A stretch of DNA of 64,000 nucleotides. Origin: Emergomyces orientalis. Lineage: Eukaryota; Ascomycota; Eurotiomycetes; Onygenales; Ajellomycetaceae. Position 1 is the first letter of the stretch. Every line of letters begins with the position of its first letter. Below, in pieces: positions 10,240 through 20,490 of the stretch. The stretch is from the NCBI GenBank assembly GCA_002110485.1, contig MOWL01000068.1, forward strand, positions 124,001-188,000, in the 5' to 3' direction. A program made the translations under genes and the position numbers. The notes under the pieces are model-generated. The model saw only the letters and a program-made list of their open reading frames with translations. It made no database searches and was not told the DNA's origin.

Positions 10240-11257
10240 ATGTCATCTCAATTCAATGATTTCACAACCAATGAGATCGTACGTCTTCTAAAGAATGATT
10301 ATATGCCAGCTGAGATCGCACGCAGCATTGACTGCCACCTGATCACTGTATATCAAATTTGACGAAATCTTCGCTGCTTTGACACTGCTAGAAGCTCATA
10401 TTCAATCTGTGGAGTAAAGCCAAAGATCACAGCAGATATCATGTCTGAATTGAAGGACTTTTTTGCTGTGTATTCAACTGTGTATCATGATGAGACTGTC
10501 TTCTTTGTAAAGAATGAATTTGATGTTGATATTCACTCATGTTCAATATCTAGAATATTGAAGAAACTGAATTTGATGCAGAAGAAGATGATCAATATTG
10601 CAATCAAATATCACTTATAGAATCTACTAACCTGTCAGTTATATTGTATAGATTGAACCTGTAGTCACTCAACATAATGAAGAACTTCAAGCTGAATAAC
10701 TGATTCAACTCACTCAGTATTTATCTGATCAACTCATATTTTTGAATGAGAGTGCTGCAAATGAACATACAGCAGATCAATAATATGAATAGTTAAGCAG
10801 AGAATTTCTCTGTTGTGTGAGAAGGCTCTGTACATATTCTCAAAGATAATTAATATTATCTGTGATAACTGTCAATGAATATCTTGATTATAATATATAT
10901 CAGAAGTTCTACAATACTGAGAGATTCAATGAATTTGTACACATTTAAATACTGCTCAAATGCCAGCAAGATTATCACTACTTAGTGATGAATAATTACA
11001 ATACTTATCAATCTCAGAAACTGCAAGATCTTTGTAATGAAGTCAGTATTAAACTCTTATTCTTATTATCTTACTCACTGAATTATAATTCTATAGAGAA
11101 GTCTTTTCACGCGTTGAAAAAGTGAATAAAAAAATATAGAAATCAGTTAAATACTGAGTTTGAAAGAGATTTTGAAGCTTTTCTGTATCATACAGTTCAG
11201 AACTTCATGAAAGAGAATGATGTAAGAGAATATTTCAGATCAGCTCATATAGAATAG
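10240..11257 (+). pseudogene. Tc1/mariner (DDE_3) transposase, RIP-damaged
   Basis: It opens two bases inside the TIR with SSQFNDFTTNEIVRLLKND, a helix-turn-helix-like DNA-binding region followed by PAEIARSIDCHLITVYQI. A later block reads SISRILKKLNLM, like the second DNA-binding subdomain. The catalytic core is recognisable in another frame: FLNESAANEHTAD, VTVNEYLDYNIYQ, LVMNNYNTYQSQKLQDLC, YNSIEKSFHALKK. In active relatives these blocks read FLDES and VMDN, so the first two catalytic Asp codons are now Asn (10745-10747 and 10991-10993), each explained by G to A. Numerous stops replace Trp or Gln codons, and a frame change lies near 10620-10690. The protein is inactive. Confidence 0.85.
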
Positions 11258-11661
11258 TATAATTATTATTATTATTCTTCAATTATAGATATATATGCAG
11301 TCAGAGACTATGATATCTACCTGAGACTCAAAGAGTCTCAGGATTTTTCTAACTTTAACACTAATTACTATACATTTTTTCTTCAAACAAATAGCACTTG
11401 CAATACTTGAATTCCAGCCCAGAATAGTCAGCAAATTGATTTTTCTTTTTTTTATTTATTTATTTATAAATATCTTTGAAGATTATTTATATTCTCTTTT
11501 TTTCATATAATTTTCAAGTGATTACAAAGAAAATAAATTAATGATAGACAAAATAACTCATGACATGAATACAAAGGAAATAAAAGACAGACTCTAACAC
11601 AAAAGAAATAGTGAGATATTATATAATATCTAGCAGTTTTTATAAAGAATATTTCAGATTC

Positions 11662-14600
11662 TCATTCATTTATATTTTCATCTTTGAAATAGAATTGATT
11701 TCTAGTAGCTATTTGAGTTTCATTGAGAAAATCAATTAAATATTGACTGCCTATTTCAGTTGAAAATAGTAGTTTCATATTCATTTCTCTCAGCTTATAT
11801 TTATATCTCAGTTCAGCTCTAAGTTCTTGATTTAATGAGCAATTCATTAAGATATGTTCTGAGTCTTCAAGAGAGTCACAATATTCACAATTTTCACTTT
11901 CAATATCAGATATTCTTTTCAAATAAGATTTGAAATAGCCATGACCTAGTTTCAATTGAATGATTGAGGAGAAAAGCTTCTTCTTGCACTTAATAGAGCA
12001 TGATTTCCATTTAGGTTTAGTTTCAAATCTAAGATAGTGAGGACTTTTTCTTTGTTTTTCCCATATTTTATGCCATTTTTCTAAGCAATTCTCTTTTATC
12101 TTTCTTTTAATAAAAGACCATGAAACTATTTTTGAACTTGCAATATTTAGTTCTGTTCCTTTCTTTGCTGCTTCATCAGCAAGCTCATTTCCATGTATAT
12201 TTATATGAGCAGGAACCCAGCTCAGATATATCTTTGTCTTATATTTTAATTGAATTCTTTTGCATATCTTTAGAATTACTTCTATATTCATTTGACCATT
12301 ATGAATTTCATTTTTTTGAATTCTTTTCAAAGCTGCTTGACTATTTGAAAAAATCCATGCTTCTTTCATATCTTTTCTTTTTGAAGCTTTTATTTCTATC
12401 AGTTTAAAAGCTTTCATAATAGCATATAATTCAGCATCAAATACTTCACATTCATTTCCAATATTCCATGAATCTGATGTATATTTGTAATTATCTTCTG
12501 TATATGCTATTCCAGCTCCTAGGCCTTTATTTTCATTCATTGAACCATCTGAATAGATTAGAATTGACTTTTTAAAATCAATTTTCTCTATTATTCTTCT
12601 ATGATTCTCAGCTTCTTCTGGTTTTGATAATGCGCTTATTTCAATTGAAATCATTGAGCCTAGTTTTTCTTTCCATGGATATAGCTTTTTGTGTTCAATC
12701 TTTTCAATATTTAATGAGGAGAACTCATTTTTAATCATTGAGCATACTCTATATAGTTGAGAAGGGATTTTTTTTCTATTTCTCTCATTTTCTTGATTTT
12801 CTTGACTTTCATTCCAATCTAGATATCTATTCCAATCTAAGTCATTTCCAGATTGAATTGGAGGATAAGATGTAGATATTCTTTTTCTAATTGAATGAAT
12901 ATCTGGCATTTTCATGATTCTCAGTGCATAATTCTTGCATATCTTCTCAAATCTTATTTCAGGAGGTGATATAGAAGCTTCTATTTCCATAGCTCTACAT
13001 GGAGAGGTTTTGAAAGCTCCCAGAATTCTTCTTAAAGCTGTATTCTGCAATTTTTGAAACTTATCTATGAAGTGTTTCTGGTTCTTCCACCATATCTGAA
13101 CACCATAATCAGAAATAGATGCTATACATGCAATGTATAGCTGTCTCATAGCTTGAAATGATAAACCCCTTTCAGTATTAGAAAGTTGTATTATACTATT
13201 TAAAACTCTTTCAGCTTGAGCCATTCTTTTTTGAATATGAGATTTAAAATTGAGTTTTGAATCCAGCCAGATTCCTAGCCATCTTACAACTGATTTAGGC
13301 TTTATTTCTTGATTTAATAGATTTAAACTTATTTCCTTTTCATATCTTTTTGGAAAAAAGTGAATTAATTCAGTTTTTTCCATATCAAATTGAATTAGGT
13401 TTAAATCTCCTCTATTAAATATCTCTTGCGCAGCTTTTTCAATATTTTCACAATTTTCTTTTATTGTTCTTGAGCTGAAAATCAGACCTATATCATCAAC
13501 ATAGCTAGGAGATCTCACTATCTCCATTTCTCTATCTTTGAATAGATTTTTGTATATATAGCAAATAGAATTGGTGAGACTGGAGACCCCTGAGGAACTC
13601 CTATTTCAATTTCAGTAATATCTTGCTTTAATGAGTCAAAAAGTAGTTGAATATATCTTTTTGACATAAAACATATAACCCACTTTATTAATGCTTTTGG
13701 TAGTTTCATCTCTTGAAGAATAATTATTAGCTTATTCTTTGAAACATGATCAAAAGCACCTTTTATATCAATAAAAGCAGCTGTTGTAACTAAGCCTTCA
13801 TTTTTTGCCATTTGAATATCATGAATTATTGATAAAACTGTATCTATTGCAGAATTCTGTTTTCTGCCACCCATTTGATCATTATATAATAAATCAGTGA
13901 TTGAGCCTAGATATGATAATCTTGTTGCTATTATTTTTTCAAGAATTTTTCCCAAGCAATTCAAAAGTGATATAATTCTATAAGACTTTGGCATAGTAGC
14001 TTTTCTATTTGGTTTTGCAAGAACTATACCAGTTGCTTGTCTCCAGCATTCAGGGTGATACCCATTCTTCATTAGTTGAGAGAATAATTCAAATAATTCA
14101 TTTTTCAGAGAATGAAAGACTTTTTGAATGATTAAATGATTTATAGTATCAGGTCCTGCAGCTGTTTTTGTAGAACTTGTAAAAACAGCAGTTTCAAGTT
14201 CATTTCTAGATAGATCTGGCCAAGCCCATCTTGAATCTTCAATATATTCACATATTGAACTATATTGTTCAGATTGAGGTGGTTTTTGAAATAGAATTTT
14301 CATAAAAGCCTGACATTTTTGTTCAAAAGAATGAGCAATATATTCCTCATTTTCTATTTTATATTTTAGAGATGGAAGCTTTGCAACAGATTTAGACTTT
14401 GTATATTTAAAAGCTTTAAATATTTCTTTTCCCTGTGCATTCTCAAGAAATTTATTCCAGCAGCTAGTTTTAGCTTTTTTAATTAATGTGAAATATTCAT
14501 TTCTTATTCTTTTATATTCTTCATAAGATATGATATTCTCTTTCCATTCTTTTTTTATTTTTGCTAGATTTTTTCTTTTTTCTGTTATTTCTTCTGACCA

Positions 14601-15608
14601 CCAAGGTTTTGAGAATTCTGAGAGCTTTTTCTTTGGTATAAAGTTTTTAATGCTTTCTAATATAATTTCAGTTATTATATTAGTTCTACTTTCTAGCATT
14701 ATATCTGTTATTATTGTCTTTTCATTCCAATTTGATAATTCTTCTTTTTTTTCAAATTTTAAATCTTCAATTCTCTTATTGATTTCAGACCATTCAGCTT
14801 TTTCAAAATTATATTGATTTGATAGTAGAGGATTCTCACATGTTTCCTTTTCATCAATTTCAATATTAAATTGAATAACTTCATGAGCAGATCCTGATGT
14901 TTCTTCTGAATTAATAAACCAATTATAGATCTTGTTTTCAATCAAATTTTTTGATAGAAAGGTTAAGTCTATGATTGATTTCTTCATTAAGTTGTTTCTA
15001 AAAAAGGTCTGTCTATCAATTTCATTTATAATATCTAATTCATGTTGTAGAGCCCACTCTACTATTTTCTCTGATCTTATTGAATAATCACATTCAGAAT
15101 TCCACCATATATGATGTGCATTGAAATCACCACATATAATAGCATTTTTTTCTGGACTTAAATTCAGCAGTTTTCTGTCAACTGTCCATGAATTATCATT
15201 TACCTTCAGTGATTTTTCATTATAAATATTTATCAATTGAATACTGTCAAATTGATTTCTTGTATCTATAATATCTCCAACTAGAATATCAGAATTAGAT
15301 ATATAATTACTTTTTATATTGAATTGAAATCTTGATCTTTTTCTTGCATATATCACAACTCTTGCTTTTACATCTGATTTCTCTGGTAAAAAGCAGTGAT
15401 AGCTTGAATGAGAAATTATAAATTGTTGTTCTATATCAAAATTTGGCTCTTGTAATAGAATGAAGTCAGTTTGCTCTTCAAAGCCTATCTGTAAGCATGA
15501 ATAGATAGCATCTTTATTTCTATCAACATTGTTTTGAATAAAAGTTATTTTTGAAGCATTTTTGATAGTTTTTTTCTTCTTTTTATTATTGTTTTGTGTA
15601 GTAAACAT
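11662..15608 (-). pseudogene. LINE ORF2: endonuclease, reverse transcriptase, RNase H (one frameshift)
   Basis: First ATG of the frame at 15608. The N-terminus holds the endonuclease (FILLQEPNFD, ICGDFNAHHIWW). The reverse transcriptase follows: FIDIKGAFDHVSKNKL, IGVPQGSPVSPILF and, after the frame change, PSYVDDIGLIFSS. The frame shifts by one base at a run of five A near 13555 (frame one ends at 13518, frame two resumes upstream of 13527); six A would restore continuity. RNase H shows LIYSDGS, FDAELYAI, FSNSQAAL and HGNELADEAAK, where the third acidic residue (normally SDS) is Asn. A CCHC finger (CEYCDSLEDSEHILMNC) lies near the end. The break may be mutation or, less likely, programmed slippage. 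Confidence 0.85.
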
Positions 15609-15641
15609 GTACAAAAGGAATAAATTGAAGCTGTGTTTCTT

Positions 15642-17204
15642 TTATTCTGAATCAGGTAATAGATTATATCTATTATCTGTATTCAGAGCTGGAACTTCTA
15701 CTGCTTTCATAGAAATGAGATTTTCTTTATCTTTTCTCATTTTTATAGATGTAACAGGGTTTAAGATCTGTCTATTTTTTGAAAAAGAATTTGACTCAGA
15801 AGAAATAGACATTTGAGAATTTCTTCTTTTTGTAGTTTTATCTATTTTCTCTGTATTTTGAGTTTCTTTTCTCCATTTCACATCTTTATTGAAAGACTTT
15901 TTCTTGAAAATGAAAATACAATCTTTTGAAATAGATGTGTGCTTTTCATAGCAATTACTGCATTTGATTTCAGTGTGATTGCAGATTTCATCTATTTTTC
16001 TACATGTGTTGCAAGAATGTTCATTTGTTTTGTGATCTAAAGCACAAAACTGACATTTAGAATTTCTTTTACAAGTATTTGCAAAGTGTCCATGTTTCTG
16101 ACAGTTTGAGCATTGAATTTGAGATTTAATATTCTCTCTTGAATCTTTGAATTCAAATACTTTCATTTTCAATCCTGCAATTATAATATACTGTCGTTTT
16201 GACTGTTCTATTGTATTTGTAGTAATTAAAACTGAAGCATTTTGATTTCTTTGTCTTTGCTCATAAGAATTGAGCCAAATTGGGGTTTTTTTCAAAGAAA
16301 TTGAATTATATATTTCAATTTCTTCTTTCAAATTTATCATGCCTTCTTCATGATCAAAGATTTCAACTGGAATATCATGTAATACAAATTTTCCCCATTT
16401 CTCATCTTTTTCACATGAAACTTCAATAGAGAGAGCTTTTTGAACTATCTCTTTCCAGCAGTTTTCATTTTGAATTAGATATTCAGAGCTGAAATCTGGC
16501 ATAGCAGTAATTACAATTGAATTTCCCAGAAAAGAGGTTTCAATTGATGAGATAACTGGCTTGAATTCTTCATTTTAAGTTTCAAAATGAAAGTTTTGAT
16601 TGATTTTGTTTCTAAGTTCAAAAATGAACTTAGAATCATTTAGAATAGATTTTTCAAAGATAGCTCTATCACTAACTTTTAAAATCAGTCTCTGTTTTTT
16701 TGATTCAAGAAATTTAATCTCTTTTTGAGCTTTTCTTTGTTCTTTTTTCTCAACTAATGAGAAAATTTTTTCTGCTTTTTTCAGCTGTTTTTCTTTTTCA
16801 ATATTTTGTGAGCTATTGAGAGCTTGAGCATAGGTTTTTGTCTCATTTTCAGTGTTTTCTTTTGAAAGAGATTCAGAAGAGATTTTTTGAGATACAGATT
16901 TTTCAGTTTTTTTCAAAACTATCTTCAGATTTGAAGAAATATTAAGTTTAAACTTAATAATTTCATTCAGTTGTCTTGCTTGTGAATGCAGAATAAGAAG
17001 AATTTCTTCATTTTCTTCATACATGCACTGTTTATATAGCTCATCAGCTATTTTTTGTAGATTTTTCACTTCATCTACTTTGTGTCTGTCTATTTCTTCT
17101 TTTTTTCTTTTCTTCAAAATCTCAATTTCAGAAACAGTTTCTATGAAATTATTTCTATTTTTGCATGGAGTCATCATGTTCACAGATTGAGGTGAGTTAT
17201 TCAT
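15642..17204 (-). pseudogene. LINE ORF1, gag-like with CCHC knuckles (one in-frame stop)
   Basis: A single frame from ATG 17204 to the stop at 15642, interrupted once by TAA at 16577-16575 (FET then stop then NEEFKPV). The first 210 residues are charged and coiled-coil-like; the rest is Lys-rich. Zinc knuckles near 16130-15960 read CSNCQKHGHFANTC, CQFC and further Cys/His pairs. LINE ORF1 proteins coat the element RNA. A 33-base gap separates its stop from the first ATG of ORF2. Because the frame is otherwise whole, the stop may be a very recent mutation. Confidence 0.8.
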
Positions 17205-17395
17205 GATTTCTTTGAGTATATTAGATAATTAGTCAAATTAAATAGTATTCTCAGATTTTTGCTATTTTTTCTACTAGAAATAGTATCTAGATTAGATTTT
17301 TCAAGAGAATCTAATAAACTAATATTGATTTTTAAAGATAAATCAATTAAATCTTCACAGACTTCTTTCTTGTGCTACAAAATGAAGAGAAAAGA

Positions 17396-17562
17396 ATTGA
17401 TTTCAATGAATAATAAATTATTCAATTGAAATGACAGTTTTTGAAAGAAAAACTGACAAAATAAATCAATTTTTTGCAGAGAAATTGATAAAAACTATTC
17501 AGAAATATTCAATATTCTAAACTTCTCCCCACATATCAAGTATGCAGCTCAAAATTGAGATT
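17396..17562 (-). repeat. LINE 5'-end repeat, copy 2
   Basis: Nearly identical to 1859-2025. It lies 192 bases upstream of the nested LINE ORF1 start and in the same orientation, so both LINEs start with the same leader. Confidence 0.8.
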
Positions 17563-18530
17563 ATTTTCAAAAACTGAATCAGTCACTGAAGTAAAGAAAT
17601 ATGAATTTGTGTAGAATTTTCTTGATTTATTTACTCAGAGCTAAATCAAGAAAAACACTCTAACTCTTGCAAATTTTGTCTTTTTCAATTTAAAAAGCTT
17701 CTCAAAATTTCTGCTTGAAATAGGCCCCACCTCAAATCAAGATTGTATTCCTGAAATATCAATATGAATTAATACTGAATAGATTTCCTTTTCTATTCAA
17801 ATTAATCTCATATATTTTACTAGATAGCTCTTAATAAATGTAATTTATTAAGTCACACAGATGAGTATGCAAATGAAGAATCAACAGACTAAATCTGTAC
17901 TATTTTCTTATATAATAATATATATATATACAAGTATGTATATATATTACTTGCAGGGACCAAGCTATTTTTTTAAACACTGATATTTCCACTTTTTCTC
18001 GTTCCGTTTTGTAGAGAGGGTAGGTTCCGGGGAATTTCTGATTGAAGGGTAGGTCACGTGTGATCTGTGCTGAGGTATTTTTTTGTCACTTTTCTGCCGG
18101 GCGAGGTAGGGCGGTACAGGGAAAAGACTTGGCACTGGTGCAAAGGAACATGAAAATCAATCAGAGTTTTCACGCAGGTTTTGACAATGAATTGTTCAGA
18201 AAGAGATGGTCGGAATGAATTCAAAATTGAGACAGTTGTAATATCTGGTTTGTTCTAGCTTCTATCAAAATTCTATGTAAATTGGGCCGAAACTGATGAT
18301 GTTATGTGATGAAGTGTGATTTTCTTTCCTCTTAGGGGTTGCAAACACGTTTTCCTCAATAGCTTCACCAACTCGCGCTCAATTTTAATAAAAAGTGAAT
18401 AAATTGCTTTCTCAAACAAGAGCTTTCAAATGGATGTCTTTTCGTCTTCTAATTCGAAGAATTGGGCTGGTTCGGGGGAAAGCGTTTTGCCAGCCTTTAT
18501 TCACTCTGAGAAACTGTCAGTCTCTGAATG
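17563..18530. other. Transposon interior between LINE and second gene, with a GC-normal island
   Basis: 17617-17629 and 17642-17654 form a perfect 13-base inverted repeat around a 12-base loop (TTTTCTTGATTTA). About 17990-18520 is clearly richer in G+C and keeps CpG and CpA, unlike the RIP-like DNA on either side. I find no family motif in it. Confidence 0.45.
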
Positions 18531-18599
18531 ATAGATGATTGATGAGAATAGTATAATAATAACTAGAAAGATTCAGATTGCAATTTAATGAACTATAAT

Positions 18600-20320
18600 A
18601 CAGAATTGAAAGTAGAAGTATTAGAAGATCTGCTTTCATCACTACACACAGTGAATAAAGATGATTTGAGCTTCTGCAATCTTGCTTATTATAATGAATT
18701 TTTTAACTCATCTCTTATAATTTGAAATATACTCATTCTAATATTCAACTCAGCCAGTTGTGTCTTTGTCAATATTTATATATGATTCAATTCAAATTCT
18801 TCATTCTTAAGAACAATCTTAGCATCTAAAAGAGTAGAAGCTCTATTAAATCTTGCTGTTGTCAATCAATTGAAGAATTCTTTGAAAAAAAGATCAGCAT
18901 GTTCATCAAATTCAGATATTGAACTGCTTTGAATTGGATGTGAATTTGACAGCGGATTTGACAGCGGATTTGACAGCGGATTTGACAGCGGATTTGAATC
19001 TGAGGTGAGATAATAATAATATTACAGATTCAAATTCAGTTCTTCTATTTCTTTCATTATACATTTCATCATTATCATGTTGATTATCTTGCTTGAGGAC
19101 ACTGTATTTAATGAAGTTGAAACTGCAGAAGCTGATGAAGAGAATATAACTGTCAGTATTTAAAAGATCTGTATAGAAAAATTAGTAGTAATTATAGATT
19201 TATTCTTCTTTTTCTTCTTCTTCTTTCTATTCATTAATCTTTTTGATATCTTTCTTGAAGAAGTCTCAACTACTGCTTTATCATATTCAATATCATCTAT
19301 TCAACTGATAATCTCACTACTCAGAAGTTGAATATGAGTATTATTATAAGCTATTCAGCAAGTGTCTTGCTCAAAGTTATGACAATTCATCTTTTGATAA
19401 TATCATTTTACAGTTATATCACACTTAATCTGCATAGAATCTTGTTCATTTGACTGATGATTTCAAATCTTCTTCAGTTGTTGAGTAGTGACTGTGATTT
19501 TTGAATATATAGATGACTTTTCATCATCAGATAGTTCATAGATTCAAGAGAATTTGACAGAACAGTGAAAAGAATTACAGAATAATAAGATTACTTTTTC
19601 TTTGATATCAAGATTAAGAGCTCTTTTGAATATCAAAGTCTGAGTTGTTAATTGAGAATCTGACATTTCAAAGAAAGCTGCAGAACTGTGTATTACAGAT
19701 ATATTTGAGAATAGAGTTGATATATCAAGAAAATTAAAATAAGTGATAACTTCAATGATAAAATCACTCATCTTCTTCTTATATAACTTCTTCAGAAGAT
19801 CAATAATCTTCTTTCAATTCTGCTTCTTTTCAATATTGATCTTGACTGCAGATCTGTGTTTATTGAATGAGATAACTGCTATATAATCTGCAATTTTCAT
19901 TTTCTTACAGTTCAGCTTTGTAATATACTCTTCAATCATCTTCTTTGCAGTATGTTGAATAGAATATAAGCTGACAGTTGAATTGCACATGAAAACAGTT
20001 CAGTATTTGATTTTTAAAGAATTTTTTATCTCATTAATAATCACCTGTTCATACAATCTGTATGAGATGTCAGGCTCGGGGGTAGAAATTTGCTCAGGTG
20101 TATGAATTCGCTCAGGGGTAGGAATTTGCGGATATCAAGAATCTTTGAACTGAGTCTCTATATTCTCATTATCCACCTCATCCACCTCATCCACCTCATC
20201 ATTAACCAGAACAGGTTGTTTGAGAAGACTGAGGTGCAGAGTAGAAGTCTTTTTACATGCCTGTAAGGCAGCAGAACGGCGGGCGTTGCAAGTCATATTG
20301 AAAAAGGGGTTGATATACAT
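18600..20320 (-). pseudogene. Second transposon gene, function unknown, RIP-damaged
   Basis: It begins with ATG at 20320, five bases inside the right TIR, and stays in one frame for at least 1.5 kb. About ten nonsense codons occur but no frame change was found (checked at 19771, 19108, 18973 and 18826). Features along it: DEVDEVDEVD acidic repeat, a proline-directed repeat (IPTPERIHTPEQISTPEPD), a central helical region, a basic block (RKISKRLMNRKKKKKKNK) that looks like a nuclear signal, four SNPL repeats, and a C-terminal helical part with RFNRASTLLDAK. I do not recognise the family. Its position, convergent with the transposase and abutting the TIR, suggests an accessory transposition or DNA-binding protein. 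Confidence 0.6.
18950..18998 (-). repeat. 12-base tandem repeat encoding SNPL
   Basis: About four copies of GATTTGACAGCG in a row, in frame with the unknown transposon gene and encoding Ser-Asn-Pro-Leu on the minus strand. The copies are identical and keep CpG, so they are either recent or spared by RIP. Confidence 0.85.
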
Positions 20321-20324
20321 GGAT

Positions 20325-20488
20325 TTGATGATAAAGATATGAAAAACGCGTTAATTTGAATGATTTGAACATTATTTGAATGATTATAGAAAAATGTGAA
20401 TATTATGGCTATTTTTGCAGTGTTTTGTTATGAATATTCTAGAGGTGGTTGGGGAAATCCGTTTTCGCAAGCAATTCGTCCGCCACAA
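20325..20488 (-). repeat. Right terminal inverted repeat (164 bp)
   Basis: Inverse complement of 10075-10238, followed by TA at 20489-20490. The unknown gene starts just inside it at 20320. Confidence 0.92.
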
Positions 20489-20490
20489 TA

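Larger units (their letters stand above)
11430..17562 (-). mobile_element. Nearly intact AT-rich LINE (Tad1-like) nested in the transposon
   Basis: Running leftwards: 5' leader 17562-17205, ORF1 17204-15642 (one stop), ORF2 15608-11662 (one frameshift), then a 3' region ending in a T-rich plus-strand tract near 11449-11476, read as the A-rich tail of the element. It has endonuclease, reverse transcriptase, RNase H and a terminal CCHC finger, typical of fungal Tad1 LINEs. Despite extreme AT-richness the ORFs have only two breaks in about 5 kb, so it is much less decayed than the surrounding transposon and inserted later. Target duplications are not resolved. Confidence 0.85.
10075..20488. mobile_element. 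10.4-kb Tc1/mariner-superfamily transposon with long TIRs and nested LINE
   Basis: TTGTGGCGGACG at 10075 and its inverse complement ending at 20488 open long terminal inverted repeats. Both are flanked by TA (10073-10074 and 20489-20490), the usual Tc1/mariner target duplication. Immediately inside the left repeat a transposase gene reads rightwards; immediately inside the right repeat a second gene reads leftwards. A LINE occupies roughly 11430-17562. The original element without it would be about 4.3 kb. Apart from the LINE and a GC-normal patch near 17990-18520 the interior is AT-rich with many transition-type stops, pointing to RIP. Confidence 0.85.

Noticed and set aside
12120..12407. 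Plus-strand leucine/phenylalanine-rich frame resembling membrane helices
   Set aside because: Antisense of the AT-rich LINE ORF2; no start context or neighbour support.
18950..18998. Four 12-base direct repeats considered as a CRISPR array
   Set aside because: No spacers, a fungal setting, and the unit is in frame with a protein repeat.
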